Assembly (NCBI GenBank): GCA_963277665.1
Contig: OY728163.1
Coordinates: 1,905,142,644-1,905,206,643 of the forward strand
Direction of reading: 5' to 3'
DNA from: Viscum album
Lineage: Eukaryota > Streptophyta > Magnoliopsida > Santalales > Viscaceae
DNA length: 64,000 nucleotides
This document shows, piece by piece, positions 1-12,084 of this stretch (positions within the stretch are counted from its first letter, which is position 1; each line of letters starts with the position of its first letter). Position numbers and translations under genes: made by a program. The notes below the pieces were generated by a model. It made no database searches, had not been told where the DNA came from, and worked only from the letters and a program-made list of their open reading frames with translations.

Positions 1-3000
1 TTCTGGTATTTTTGTCTATGAAGGTGGATCATAGTATAGAGCTATAAATAATTTGAGTTATTATTTTGGTATCATCTACTTTATAATCTTCATTATTCAA
101 TATAGGTTTATCAAACTCTTTTATATCTAAAGAAACTCCAGGAGTTATTTTCCTAGAGATAAAGTACTCCAGCAGAATTATAACCCTTGAAACACTATTG
201 GGAGTTCAAGCAGAGGGTATACACCAGTGTAAGGATTTACCCTTAAGATAGATGGGTACCATTTTCTATAGAGTTTCCTCATTCTTGAGATGAATGGTAT
301 TGAATTCATTCTCAATATGGATCGGTGTGTGCCTTATCTATCCTAGGTGTATTTATATTACCATCTTGTATCTTTATCATCACCTAAGGGAAACATGTAT
401 ATCCATAAGGGTGAATGGGATCTCTAAGATAGTTGATATGGACTCAAGTATACTGGGCTAGGAGGATTAATAGCCCAAATGAAAAGTCTCCCCATGAGTG
501 ATCAGGGAATGTAGCTTTTGGAATTTCCTCTTATGGTGGATCATTTCAGGAAAATATTCCAAGCCTATTTTTCTTACTTACCTATTGATAGAGATATTGA
601 GTTTTTCATCAAGCTTATTCCAAGTGAAGAACTACTGTCCATACTTTCGTGTAGTATGGAACCCACATAACTCTATGAAACTCAAGAAGAATCTTGAAGA
701 TCTTGATGATAAGGGTTTCATATGACCCATCATGCCACCATGGGGTTAACCAATCCACTCAACCAAGAATTCTAATGGTACCTTTTGATTTTGCATGGAT
801 TTCCAATGATTGAACTAGCTTTTGGTGAATAATCGGTATCCACTTCCTTTGATAGATGACCTCTCCAATCAGCCCTAGGGAGTAATAGTTTTCTCTAAGA
901 TTTTTTTGAGGTATGGCTACTATCAAGATCATGTGAGACCCTTAAAGATACCACATAAATCATTCTAGATCATGTATGGTCTAAATGAGTATCTAGATAT
1001 ACCATTTATCATGAGAACATGTTAGCGGATTCCATGGATATGATGAATTGGTCCTTCAAATTGAATCTTGATTCGTTTTTTTGTAGTCATTGGGGATTAA
1101 ATCTTAGTCTATTATTTCATGAGAAACAACCATAAAAATCATCTTTAGATCATTATAAGTAAATTGTGAGAGAACCAAAAATATGAGAAGATCATAAAAT
1201 GACACTATTGGATCAGTAAGGTTCACTTATTGGGCCATATCATATCTAAATAAGGCATATCAGTTGAGCTAGAGAAGTACAATTCCATGGTTTTTTAGGA
1301 GAATCCAAGGAATGTGTTCAACATACACAGCTTCTTAGGGATTTCTGGATATTATAGGGGATTCATAAAGAATTTATCATGCATGAAAGCATCGATTATG
1401 TGGTTGACCAAGAAAATGTAAAATTAAATTAGACTAATTCTTGCGGTATATATTTTCAAGAGTTAAATGGAACACTCACATCATCTCTAATTTTCATTCT
1501 TTCCAATTTAGGGAGACGCTATAATTTTGACTACGATGATTCCAGAATCGGGTTGGGTAAATTTATGATGTAGGTTTATCGAGTCATTGATTATGGGTAC
1601 CATCATAGGAGGCCTCATGAAAATAATAACCCTACATATGACCACAATATAGTATTTATGGTTCATGATCTTTGCTATTGGAGGAACTACATTTGGGTGA
1701 GTGGTTCGTCATTTATATGGACCATAAAAGTCTCAAATACATCTCCACTCAACAAGATTAGAATTTCAAGTAGCATGGGAGGGTATAATATCCCGAATCC
1801 TTTGATTTAGAGCGTCCTTACACACCTAAAAAAGGTAATTTAGTATCTTTTTCCTTGAGTTAGAATACTTCGATGCAAGATTTCAAGTAGTCCAGTGGTG
1901 AATAGAAGTTGACAACTCTTATCTTTGATATGCATCTTGAGCTTTAGGGACTGCACGGGAATCCAATTTTGAAAGCTCTGAAAGTGAAATCCTCCCTTAT
2001 AGAGTGGGTTTAGATATGATAATTATATGACTTTGAGGGCCTAGTTTTGAGGGAGAGCGTTATAGGAGAGAACTCACCTCTTAGTTGGGTTATGGATGAG
2101 AGTGAGACCCTTCTATTATATAGTAATGTATGTGTTCCTTCATATATATGGGAATATGTGATGAATAAATAACTTGAAAATCTATGTTTAGTTTATCCGG
2201 GTGATACAATGATGTAACGAGACATGTTTCTTCATTATTGGTGGGAAATTAGGAAGTTGTAGATAATGACTTTCATCACTCATTGATCCACCTATCAACA
2301 AGTGAAGGAATAGCACCAGTGACCTACTAGACATTCATAGCCACTCTCTATTGCTGAGTAGAAATGGAATGACATCATCATGGATTTTATGAAAGGCTTT
2401 TTGATATCCCCTCATGGTAGTGACATGGTATGGGTGATAATCAATGGGTTGAGAAAGTTCGCACACTTCTTGTCAATATATAAACCTTATATATTTATGA
2501 TCTAAGAAGAATTTACATCAGAGAGATAGTTAGACTTCATGGTGTTCCCTATTATAATGTTTTTGAATGAGAATATCAGTTTACATAGTGCTTCTAGAAA
2601 GGGTTAAAAAGGTATAGTGTTCATAGGTTATCTTTAGTATGATATATCACCCTCATACTGATGGGTAGTCCAAGTGGATGATTCGGGTCTTAAAAGATAT
2701 ACTTCATTCTTGTATCCTTGATTTTGGAGGTTTAAGGAAAATTCCTATTCATCTAGTTTCATTTTCCTACAATAAAATATTTCAAGAAACAAATAATATA
2801 CATATGTATGAATCCATCTTTAGTAAATGGTTCTATTAAACTCTATGTTGGCTAGAGTTATGGGAGCAATATCTACTGGGTCCTTGTATCCTTCAGGTTT
2901 CATAAAAAAAATCTAATTGATTATAAATAATATTAATATAACTTGGTCTAGGAAAAATCCATATTCAAATTTTTGCTATAGATCTATAGATTTTGAGGTG

Positions 3001-3475
3001 GGATATTGGGTCATTATGTCTGTACCTCCTTGATTGGGTCACAGATGAATCTAGAGATAGGTCAAGTTATGAGATCAGTATGCCAGGACTTTCGAGATAG
3101 TGGAGAGAGTGGGGATGATGGCCTATCGGCTATTGTTACCTTAAAGGTACCATGTAATGAAATCCTTCACCCACATATCACAGCTTTGAAAGTATCATGT
3201 TGGACCATCTCTTTCATTTGACATAAAATACATAGAGTTGGAGGCGGATGGCCCTTAAAGGATAATACAATATGTATCATTGATTGTAGCACAAAGTCTC
3301 TCTGAGGTAGGTTGATATCTCTGGTCCAGATTCTTTGAAAACAAAAATGTGTATAGGATGAGACCAGGGTGTAGGAGGCTGATATACAAGCCCAATGGCC
3401 AGAAAATTTCTTAGATGACATTCTATCAACCTCATAAGGGAAACATAGATTTGATTTGTGTGAAGGAGGGGAGGT
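1..3475 (+). pseudogene. Decayed Ty3/gypsy chromovirus pol (PR trace, RT, RNase H, IN, C-terminal tail)
   Basis: Retrotransposon polyprotein remnant, not a host gene. In order along the plus strand I can read an RT entry (KGFI then PPWG, about 700-745), the YPLPLIDDL and FSKI RT stretch (about 835-905), the RT to RNase H connection (SFLGISGYYRGFI, about 1330-1370), an RNase H trace (YDDSRIGLG, about 1525-1555; NPTYDHN about 1630), and integrase pieces (NDIIMDFMKG about 2370; HTDG about 2655; HVHP-like tail further on). Dozens of stops and frame changes make it non-coding. Domain order RT-RNase H-IN marks Ty3/gypsy. It ends in a polypurine tract at 3462-3475 matching the equivalent tract of the 33-45 kb element, so a chromovirus relative is likely. 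The 5' part (gag) lies outside the window or is unrecognisable before about 100. Confidence 0.8.
3462..3475 (+). other. Polypurine tract of the 5'-most gypsy remnant
   Basis: GAAGGAGGGGAGGT immediately precedes a degraded LTR start (TCTAACAGCCC). The same arrangement, GAAGGAGGGGAGAA then TGTAACACCCC, occurs at 41712-41736. This is the expected plus-strand priming site at the inner edge of a 3' LTR. Confidence 0.7.
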
Positions 3476-4200
3476 TCTAACAGCCCAACTTTTCTCAAAT
3501 GTATGAACCATTTATTTTTTGTTTAAATTCCTTTATTTTTTAACTATTAATAATGAATAAAATGTTCAATGAGGTTTTCAGGGTGTCTAAGGCTCATTGG
3601 AATCCTAAATCCCCCAAATGGGAATGAATGAATGGGCCTTATAGTTATTAAAAATAGTGCATCCTAGTTCACATAGATTCCCTAAACCATGCTATTGTAG
3701 ATAATGGGGTGGTGGAAGTCGTAAACTTTTTTCAACCATGAGACCCTAATAACACACTTGTGTGGTCAAAATAAAGTTGGGATAGAGTGGTTTTTCAAGG
3801 TTTTTTCATGGTTAGGTAAACTATGCATCTAACTATAAAGAGTGCCCATTTGAAGTAGATAATGGTGCAAGATGGTTTGGCCAACCATGTTGTAAAATCA
3901 TGAATCCTTGTTTTTAGGTTGAAATTATGAAATTGGAACTCTTAAATGATATTAAATATATTCTTCTTCCTTCCCCTTATTTATTCAGTGTATGAGCTCC
4001 CTCCTCTCACATATGAACTCCTCTATTCTTTTACTTATGGATCCAGATAACTAGTCTATAAAAACCTTATTTTGTCCTTCTTAGGGTCCCATGTGAATTT
4101 TGAGGTATTATCTTCAATCATCTCCCTTATAATTCAGGTTAGTAGTCCCATATTATGTTCTATATTTTTGAAATCTAATTTACCCCGTTTTCTAAAAATT
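3476..4200 (+). repeat. Start of a degraded 3' LTR; right end not resolved
   Basis: Begins TCTAACAGCCC, one mutation from the expected TG start and similar to TGTAACACCCC at 41726. A TATA-like CTATAAAAACC at about 4055-4065 is a candidate core promoter. If this LTR had the length of the related ones (about 3.5 kb) it would run to about 7.0 kb, but I could not find a convincing terminal ...CA or a matching end, so only the first part is claimed. Confidence 0.45.
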
Positions 4201-7200
4201 TGACAATTTCATCGATTTCTTCCAACCTATCTCAAATTAAAGGTTGCTTCTAGATGAGGGGTTCTATTAGAGAAAGTAGTACATTGTTCATGTTCTTTCC
4301 CATAATGTTTCTACATTATATGTTATGAGTCATTGTTCTGCAATCCAAACCCTTATAGAATCGCCCTTAATTTGTTAAAATAAATTAAATTGAATAATTA
4401 TCCATGCATTTTGTGACCTGATCTAGTTGTGAATAAACTATATTTTCTCAATGAAAGACTCTAAGTATCAACATTTCATCTATAGGAAATCATCCCTTTA
4501 TGTTAGAAAAATTATTTCTTCACAAACATTCATTATAACTCCATATTAGTTAAAAACACCATAATGGAAGCCTAATAAATGCTTTCAACTGTGGTTGTAT
4601 CTTTTTCTAAAGTAATGGAAGGATTTTCTGAAATAATATTTCATAACTATAATTTTTTATCATAATAAAAATTACTAATTATTTATTTAATTTAAATGTT
4701 TAAATTATATTAATTTTTTACAAAAATAAATATCAATTTTTAGAAATGAAATTTATGAGTAATTTATTTTTTATGTTTTATTATCAAAATTGTTTTATAT
4801 TTATAATTTGTGATAAGATTAAATAATTGTAAACATTATATATGTTAAATAAATTATCATGAAAATTAAATATAAGATGAAAATGTTGTTTTTTCAAGTA
4901 ATTTATATACCATTTATTTTATAGAAATAATGATAACACAACATGAATATCTATGGGAGAAACTACTTGACATGATATTTATTTAAGTAACATCATTACA
5001 CCTTTATCCTTTATATCTCATTTGTTAGTTTCACCCAAACTCATTCTAGAAACGCATCCTTATTTATAAGATCTCCAACACAGGAATATATATATTAACT
5101 TAAAGGAGATATGGTAATGGATTCTAGGGTTACATAAATGAAACTATGGACATACTGGAAAATATAAAAAAGGATAAAGGGTTACATGTAGATCATCATA
5201 ATGATGTTAATAAAAAATGTTATAAAAACCCCATTCAATATGATTAAAATTAAATATAAACCTGATATATATTGTTCATTAATCATCATCATCATCCACA
5301 TATTCACTGAATATGAATTTAATTTTATCTAGAATTATTTTTATTCCATTATTTTTTTATGATAAAAATCATGAATTAAATAATTATTTATATTATAAAA
5401 TATTTAATTAATGTGTCTTAATTACAAATCCAAGCATGCCTGAGATTCCCATCCACTATAATTTTAAATAAATTATATATATTATATATACTTTAACTAA
5501 TTTCCTATTATGTACTAGAGTAGTCCAGACATGTATCTTTCATCAATACATAAAATATATTTTTCAAGTTTAACTATTACATGGAACATTTCTTCACATT
5601 ACATGGAATGTGGGAAATATTTTATATAGTCTATTATATGTTCAATGTGATTATATATATTGTTTTAAACATTATGTGTGTATGATATATATATATATAT
5701 ATTATTTTTATATGAGATAAGATGTATAGTTTTAATGGGATTTATGTTTACATGAAATTAAATGAATATATAGAGTAAGTATTACTAGTAATTTACGTGA
5801 AATTATTGATGTGAATAACAGTCATATATATCATGTCTATTTAGAATAACATAGAAAATAATTAACTAAGTAGTTTATTCCACATCACCTACCAAAAATA
5901 GCTCAAAACGTAATCCCCAAGAAAAAACCTATCACAAAGCATGTATAACTTGTTTCATTTCTTATTGTTTGAAAAATATTTTTTTCCCACTAAGAGTGCC
6001 AAGTCACTTGAAATATTGATTTTTTCATGTAAATTAGGTTAATTGATTTGAATCAATTGATGTGTATAACTGCCTACAAAGATGGTCATTATTTACATTC
6101 CACAAAAAAATATATACATATAGACTTAGGGTGTATGTCATTTTGGTTAATACATAATAAATAGATTCAATATCCTTTAAATGATGTGTATTTCATGTTT
6201 TTCAATGTAACATTGGTGGTTTTTATTACGTTGAGTGTATTAATAATATTCCATGTACATTTGTCTTAAAGAATCATGGATTACTTATGGTAAAATGAAA
6301 TTGTGGTTATAAGTCATGTACTCTAGCTACATGTTCTATATCACAATCAAATTGTGTTCCAACTAATTGTCAACTTAAGGAATTCAATGTTACCACATGT
6401 TGAACCTCTATTTGATGTGTCTAGATATTCGTGGAACATACATGTGTTGTTAACCTTGGTCATATTATAGGTTCATTTCCATTACACACCAAACATATCC
6501 ACCATATAATTAGAATAATTATTACCTTTGGATGTGAATATCTAGAATTCACCATCTAGTTATGGCCAACACATTACTATATTAAATTGATAAATAGTAA
6601 CAACTCAACTTTTAGATTTATGAAAAAAATATAAAAATCAACTAATAAAATATGATTTCTTCTAAATCAATTGTTTTCATTTAAATTAAATTAATAAATA
6701 ATTAATATAACATAATATAATGTTTTTGGGATAAAATGGTTGTTGTTGGACCCACATCCAAAAAAATCATCAGTCTTCTCTAATTAAATCATTATAGAAG
6801 GATGAAATCAAGTAAATATTTTCTAGAGAGAAGATCCTCTTGTTAAATCATTTATCGATAATGAATTTTTTTAACGTTCATTTCATACTTCCAAGGAATT
6901 CATGAATCCAATTTAGAATTTCAGTAATAATATAGGATCATGCACTTAGATTCTTGAAACACCAATGTTGGTTTTTAATGTGCTTGTGTGGAGGTAAAAA
7001 ATTTATTACATCATTATAAATTGATTTGTAGAGAAAATAAATCTACCTTAATAAATTCATTATCTTGTTATATATTTCCCTATATTGGGAATGAACAGTA
7101 CCTCTCATTCTTGATAGTGATTGTGATATGTTTTCATGTTCATGAAGCAATTCTTGTAAAAGAATCCATTTTTCACATTACATCCCTTGAGTATAGAGAT

Positions 7201-7320
7201 TCTATTTGTAATTTAGTTTTACTTCTAATAGACATTATTTAATTTCATATAGGCCATTTATATAATAATTATTACTATGTTTACCCTAGATAAAAAAATA
7301 ATAATAGTAATAGTAATATT
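4201..7320. other. AT-rich DNA with no recognisable gene
   Basis: Long A/T runs and short TA microsatellites (for example around 5680-5702). Only one short plus-strand frame (6988-7242, 84 codons) occurs; it shows no motif I recognise and I do not call it a gene. The stretch may include the rest of the decayed LTR that begins at 3476. Confidence 0.5.
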
Positions 7321-8689
7321 GTCTGGTCCAAAAGGGGCCTAGATACCCTAAGAGGGGGTGTATCACGGTATGGATATTCTTTTCTCTAAATAATTGTTTC
7401 CCCACTGGATCTTGACCTCTTTGTTATAAGGGTTACTTTGTTAGCACTTATGTGTTACTGTTGATCTTATTCTACCCTTATTTATCAGATGATGATTCTT
7501 TGAATGTAGTGTAAGAATGAAAGTAGGCTGACAAACAAATTTTTACTTGGTTCACCCTCACTGGGAAACATCCAAGGATCATACAATGGTGATGCATCTA
7601 TGTACCAAATTAACTAAATCTAACTTTTAAATTACAATGTTCGGGCTGGATCACTTATATTCGTAGGATCACTTCCTTTACAATGTTTAGGGTCTTCTCA
7701 CTATATTCCCAAGGGTCAATCCCTAAGTCTCTAACTCTAGATCACTGCCTATAGGAAGAATCACCGTCTTCCTCTTCCTTTACTCACTGCTCTTGGAAGG
7801 GATCTACTCACACTTTATGGACTTGTAGGTTTGTTCATTATCACTAATAAATATATCTTTAGTTATAGATAGATGATATTTTGATGTTCCACCTTCATCC
7901 ACTGATAAAAAACACTCTACCTATAAACACTAGGCAGTCCCTTTGACACCCTTTCACTAAGAACACTGCCTTTGTGAAGCTCCCACTTTTCAAACCTCAA
8001 ACAAGCCTTTGTAATTCTACAACCTCTTCACGAATCTTACAGGTTCGCAAAGCTCACAGATTCTCAAATCTCACTAGATCATATAACTCCCATTGGTCTT
8101 TGATATTTTTCAAAGCTAAAAAATCCTTCACAAAGCACATATCCTCTGAAAATCCAAACTGGCCTTCACAGCGCGCCTTCCTTTCACAGAGCTTAACTGC
8201 CTCTACGAATTCCCTTTTATTTCAATAATCTCTCTACTTTTTGAATATCCTTCACAATTTGAGAGTTTAAGGTTTTTTTCCTTTGATATGTCTCTACTTT
8301 TTTCTAAGGGGTCAAAGACTATTTATAGGGGATTTCACCGACTTGAGAAACTTCTGCACAAATTCAGCTCCACGTCATCTCAAATTGAAAATCTCTGATA
8401 TTTCCAATAAAATTATCTCTATATCGTAAATAACCATGTTAATTTTCGTATCATAGATCTTTTCATAATGGTAAAGCATTCTGTTAATTCCTTTGTGTCG
8501 CTGCTACAATTCACCCTCACAATACTTTGCATCTCTACTATTCGCGAAGCTCATTGTAATCACAGATCTCACCATGAACATTGTTCATGTCTTTAAGAAA
8601 TACAATTCATGAATCCTATCTTTGAAAAACTCATGCCTTTTCCATTTTTTTATGAGATATTTTAGGAAATCCACCTTTCATGCTGCTCA
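7321..8689. other. Unassigned repeat-like DNA flanking the next insertion
   Basis: Base composition is less AT-rich than the preceding stretch. It contains recurring phrases around CTTCACAAAG / TTCGCAAAGCTCAC (about 7970-8200) and a TTTATAGGGGATTT stretch near 8330. These hint at an old LTR or other repeat but no ends, primer site or protein domain could be fixed. An 84-codon frame at 7974-8228 lies within it without recognisable motifs. It forms the left target flank of the element starting at 8695. Confidence 0.4.
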
Positions 8690-9464
8690 CCAAATGTCAC
8701 GACCCATCCCCAGGGGCCCGTGTCGTGACTACCCCAGGCCCGCCTTCCATAGGCCAGGGGCAGGTGACTAGCATCAAAAGGAATTTTCCATAAAACATAG
8801 AAGGCATTGCCTTTATAACCTGTAACCTCATGTAACCAAGAACACGGTAAGATATGAACATAAGCAAACTGTATAACCAAAAGAGTGTTGAAAGTAAAGG
8901 GGCCAGAATACAAGCCCAGCAGTAAAGGTAAAAGTACAACTAAAATACAAAACAACTGAATAAAGAGAAAAGACAGCTACCAGATCATCCTCCGAGGATC
9001 CTACTTGAAGGGTAGGTACAAATCTCCTCCTCATCACTCCACGTCTACCTATCTCCTCTGTGTACCAACACACCGTATGGTCCACCTCCGATCACCGTCC
9101 AGTCCTGGTACTCTCAGCCTCAGTCAATGTTGAATGTCGTCTGTATCCAACACAACAAGGTGTCGGCATAGCCCGTGTAGGGGTGAGTAAAATGATACTT
9201 ATTAGGGACACTGAGACCCTCAAGGTCTCACAAAAAACACCAAGTATAAACCACAAAATGAAATCAAAAAATAACCCTACATTGGTATATGCCCATACAT
9301 ATACCTAAGTTATCAAGTAATCCATCTCAATCATAAGGAAAACATAGAGATACTGACTCATCTCACACAAATATTTATTCTAGGGGTAGTAACAAGTAAC
9401 ATCCCCAGTCACATCGTCAAACACCTCAGTTGCTGGAGATCCCCTCCTCTATTGAGTGTAGACA

Positions 9465-9785
9465 GCCTACTGCATCACCTAGAGGTGCTTCCCACAAACC
9501 TTGGACTGCTTAGGTACTCCTCCTATCAATTATCGTGGGTCTGCCACATCACATAGAATCTCTCCCCACCATGTGTCTACCGCATCACACAAAGGCGCTC
9601 CCCCTTGTGACTTGTTGAGGTACTCCTCCAATCGAGTATCGTGGGTCTGTCGCGTCACACAGAGGTGATCCCCACCGTAGCCTGCTGAGGTACTCCTCCT
9701 GTCATGTACCCTAGGTCTCCCACATCACACAGAGGTGCTCCCCACTATGGTTTTGCCTCATCACACAGAGGCACTCACCACTGGG
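9465..9785 (-). repeat. Tandem array in the LTR, 35/70-bp spacing
   Basis: Six copies of a core resembling GCATCACACAGAGGTGCTCC lie at about 9473, 9547, 9583, 9653, 9723 and 9759. Spacings of 74, 36, 70, 70 and 36 suggest a basic unit of about 35 bp with a doubled form that also carries GTACTCCTCCT and GTATCGTGGGTCT. The same array is in the partner LTR. Confidence 0.8.
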
Positions 9786-10189
9786 CCTTTCAAGTCACTC
9801 AAAGTCGAAAAGCTCATCAGTCATCATGTCTCAGCCAGCTACTGGGTTCCCGTACTATGCTCACTAGTCTCCAGGAGGATCTTCTCCATGAGCTACTGGT
9901 CGATAATCCAACTATCATGAAGTCCCATTAAGAATCATCTAAAACGTATGCCATTTCATAGTGGTCTCAACGCAATAGACGGTGTATCAATCGGATTCCC
10001 AGTCTGTAAGTTTTTAGACTTTTAGTCCCGGGGCCTCGTTGGATTCGTGCTCTATCCAACCTGACCATTATCCCTCTTAATCCAAAACTCTAATGGGATA
10101 TACACAAAGGGACTATCTCGCTCCATGATTTCTGTCACCACTGACGGTTCATCAAACGGACGTTCGGTGCCAAAGTCATGGCCATAAGA

Positions 10190-10870
10190 GTTTAAATGGG
10201 TCGTAGTGGGCTCGGGGTCCTGTCTGAACCAGTCGGACCGACCCGGCCCGGCCCGTGATGGGCGGCTCGGCCCACTGGAAATTTTGGCCGGCCACGACAG
10301 GCCGAGGGGGTTATTCCATGAATGGCGTGAGGCCGCGAGGCGGCTCGACCAGAGCGGATAGACCACAGCAGCTCGGCCGGAGCAGCTCGACCGGAGCGGC
10401 TCGGGGCCGTAGGGAGGCTCGATCGGAGCAGCTCGGTCGTGGGGTGGCTTGGATGGATTGGATAGAGGCCATGGGGTAGCTCGTCCGGAGTGTTTCAGTC
10501 TTGGGTGGCTTGGCTGGATTAGCTCGAAAGGCAACAGGTGGCTCGGAAAGCTGCTGGCGGCACAGATGGGGCAGCTTAGCTGACAGCTTAGCAGGACAGC
10601 GACGACTCAGCGGACGGTGGTAGTGGCTCAGCCCGTTCGGTGGCGGAAGCTCGATGGATAGCAGTGGTAGATTGGCGGCTAGCGGCGGTGCCTCGGCCCA
10701 GTCGGTGGCGGCAGCTCGGCCCGGACGGTGGCGGTCGTGGGAGGTGCGGCGGGGCTGCGGGTGGCGGAGCCACGGGGCGTGGTGGTCGTGGGTTCCACGG
10801 AGTGGCTCGGCTATAGGGGTGTCACGAGGGTGAGGAGGTCGTGAGGTGGCGGTGGCCATAGGATGATGTC
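10190..10870 (-). repeat. GC-rich island inside the 3' LTR
   Basis: Abrupt switch from AT-rich flanks to dense GGCTCGGC/GGCGGC sequence rich in CpG. It contains overlapping long frames on both strands (proline/arginine- or glycine/serine-rich), which I read as a consequence of composition. A few degenerate 21-bp units like those at 18537-18746 are visible around 10600-10700. Confidence 0.75.
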
Positions 10871-12016
10871 ATTGCGTCGTCTCCTTCGTCATGTTCAACA
10901 CCACAAATCATCAAAAGATTTTCAGAAGTGTCGGGCCATTTTTTTTGTCTCGTACCCTCCGTGTTAGGGTGGTAGCATATGGCTCCACAAGAACTTGAAG
11001 TAGAATGTCAAGATTTAAAACCTCCAACAACAATTTATTCCCAATCCTGAAAAATAATTCAAGGGAAGAACATGGGAAAGTTATTCATACACCAATAAAC
11101 CCCTACCATGTTTTATTGTTGATGATGAAGAGAGAAGTCGAAGTTGTCGACGTTCATCATGCCCGTCACATGCCTCTGATCCCAATCTCGTTCGTCGGAT
11201 TAATGTTCTTTGATGGAGTTGGTTCTTCATTGATGAAGATGTCCACTATTAGAGGATGTCTCGATGAATAAGGTCGAAGTAGAGGTTGGCATTCTTCATT
11301 TACGTTCTTCGTTGGCGTTCTTCTATGGAGAGGAAAATCCTTCCAGTTCCCTCTCAATTCTCTTTTTTCAATCCCTTCCCCAATTCCACCGAGGAGAAAA
11401 GAAATAGCCAACATAAAATTTAAATAATAAATTATCATTTAATTTTATGTTTTCACATAAAATTAATTGGTAACTTAAAATTTAATTCTTATGTTTCCAC
11501 ATAAAAATAATTGGTAACTTATCAATTAATTTTATGTTGACACAAATAATTGATTGGGGGAGTTGAGAGGTTTCTCCCCCATTAATAGGGGTTGGGTGGT
11601 CCCTTCCCCTAAATTCAAAATTGGGAGTTTTTAAGGATTTGGGGTGTCCCCACCACATTAAATCAATTAGAGGAGGTTTCAATAAACAAAATAAAATGTG
11701 ATTATTTTATTTTATTATTTCCATGAAAAAATCCAAAAAAATTAAGTTTCATCCTCGACCAACTATCATTGAGGTGAAAGTCTTCTTAAGAGAATATTGG
11801 TGTTATGTGTTCAATGGTGCCTTCAGATTTTAATTCCGAGCACCGGTTAAAAAGTTAGAAAAACCCACTCGCACGTTTACTGAACGTACCCAAACAAAAG
11901 TTCAGAAATTCATTTCGGGCACTCTGAGCCTCGGAATAACATCCCATCAATTTTCGCAGACTCATAAAATTCACATATATTTAAAAAAAATTACATTGAA
12001 ATTCTGGGTATTTAAA

Positions 12017-12031
12017 TTCTCCCCACCTCAG
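12017..12031 (-). other. Polypurine tract of the minus-strand chromovirus
   Basis: Minus strand reads TGAGGTGGGGAGAA directly against the inner edge of the left LTR, the expected plus-strand priming site for the 3' LTR. Confidence 0.75.
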
Positions 12032-12084
12032 GTTTTTACGTCCCCATAAGCCACAACTCAAAATAAGGGGAAAAAGTGGGGGTA

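Larger units (their letters stand above)
8695..12016 (-). repeat. 3' LTR of the minus-strand chromovirus (about 3.3 kb)
   Basis: Starts TGTCACGACCC on the plus strand and matches 16742-20120 throughout: TGTCACGACCCATCCC, the GCATTGCCTTTATAACCTGTAACCTC block near 8810, the 35/70-bp array, the GC island, and the ACTGAACGTACC block near 11880. The inner end is set by the loss of similarity after ...GGGTATTTAAA, next to the polypurine tract. About 57 bp shorter than its partner, partly because a 21-bp array is contracted. Confidence 0.88.

Noticed and set aside
6988..7242. 84-codon plus-strand frame in AT-rich DNA
   Set aside because: Length is compatible with chance and no motif is recognisable.
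9465..9785. CRISPR-like spaced repeats
   Set aside because: Spacing is irregular in unit type, intervening sequence is itself repeated, and the context is a plant retrotransposon LTR.
10052..10859. Minus-strand Pro/Arg-rich frames of 160 and 182 codons
   Set aside because: Same GC-island composition effect in the other LTR; no domain and no conservation of frame.
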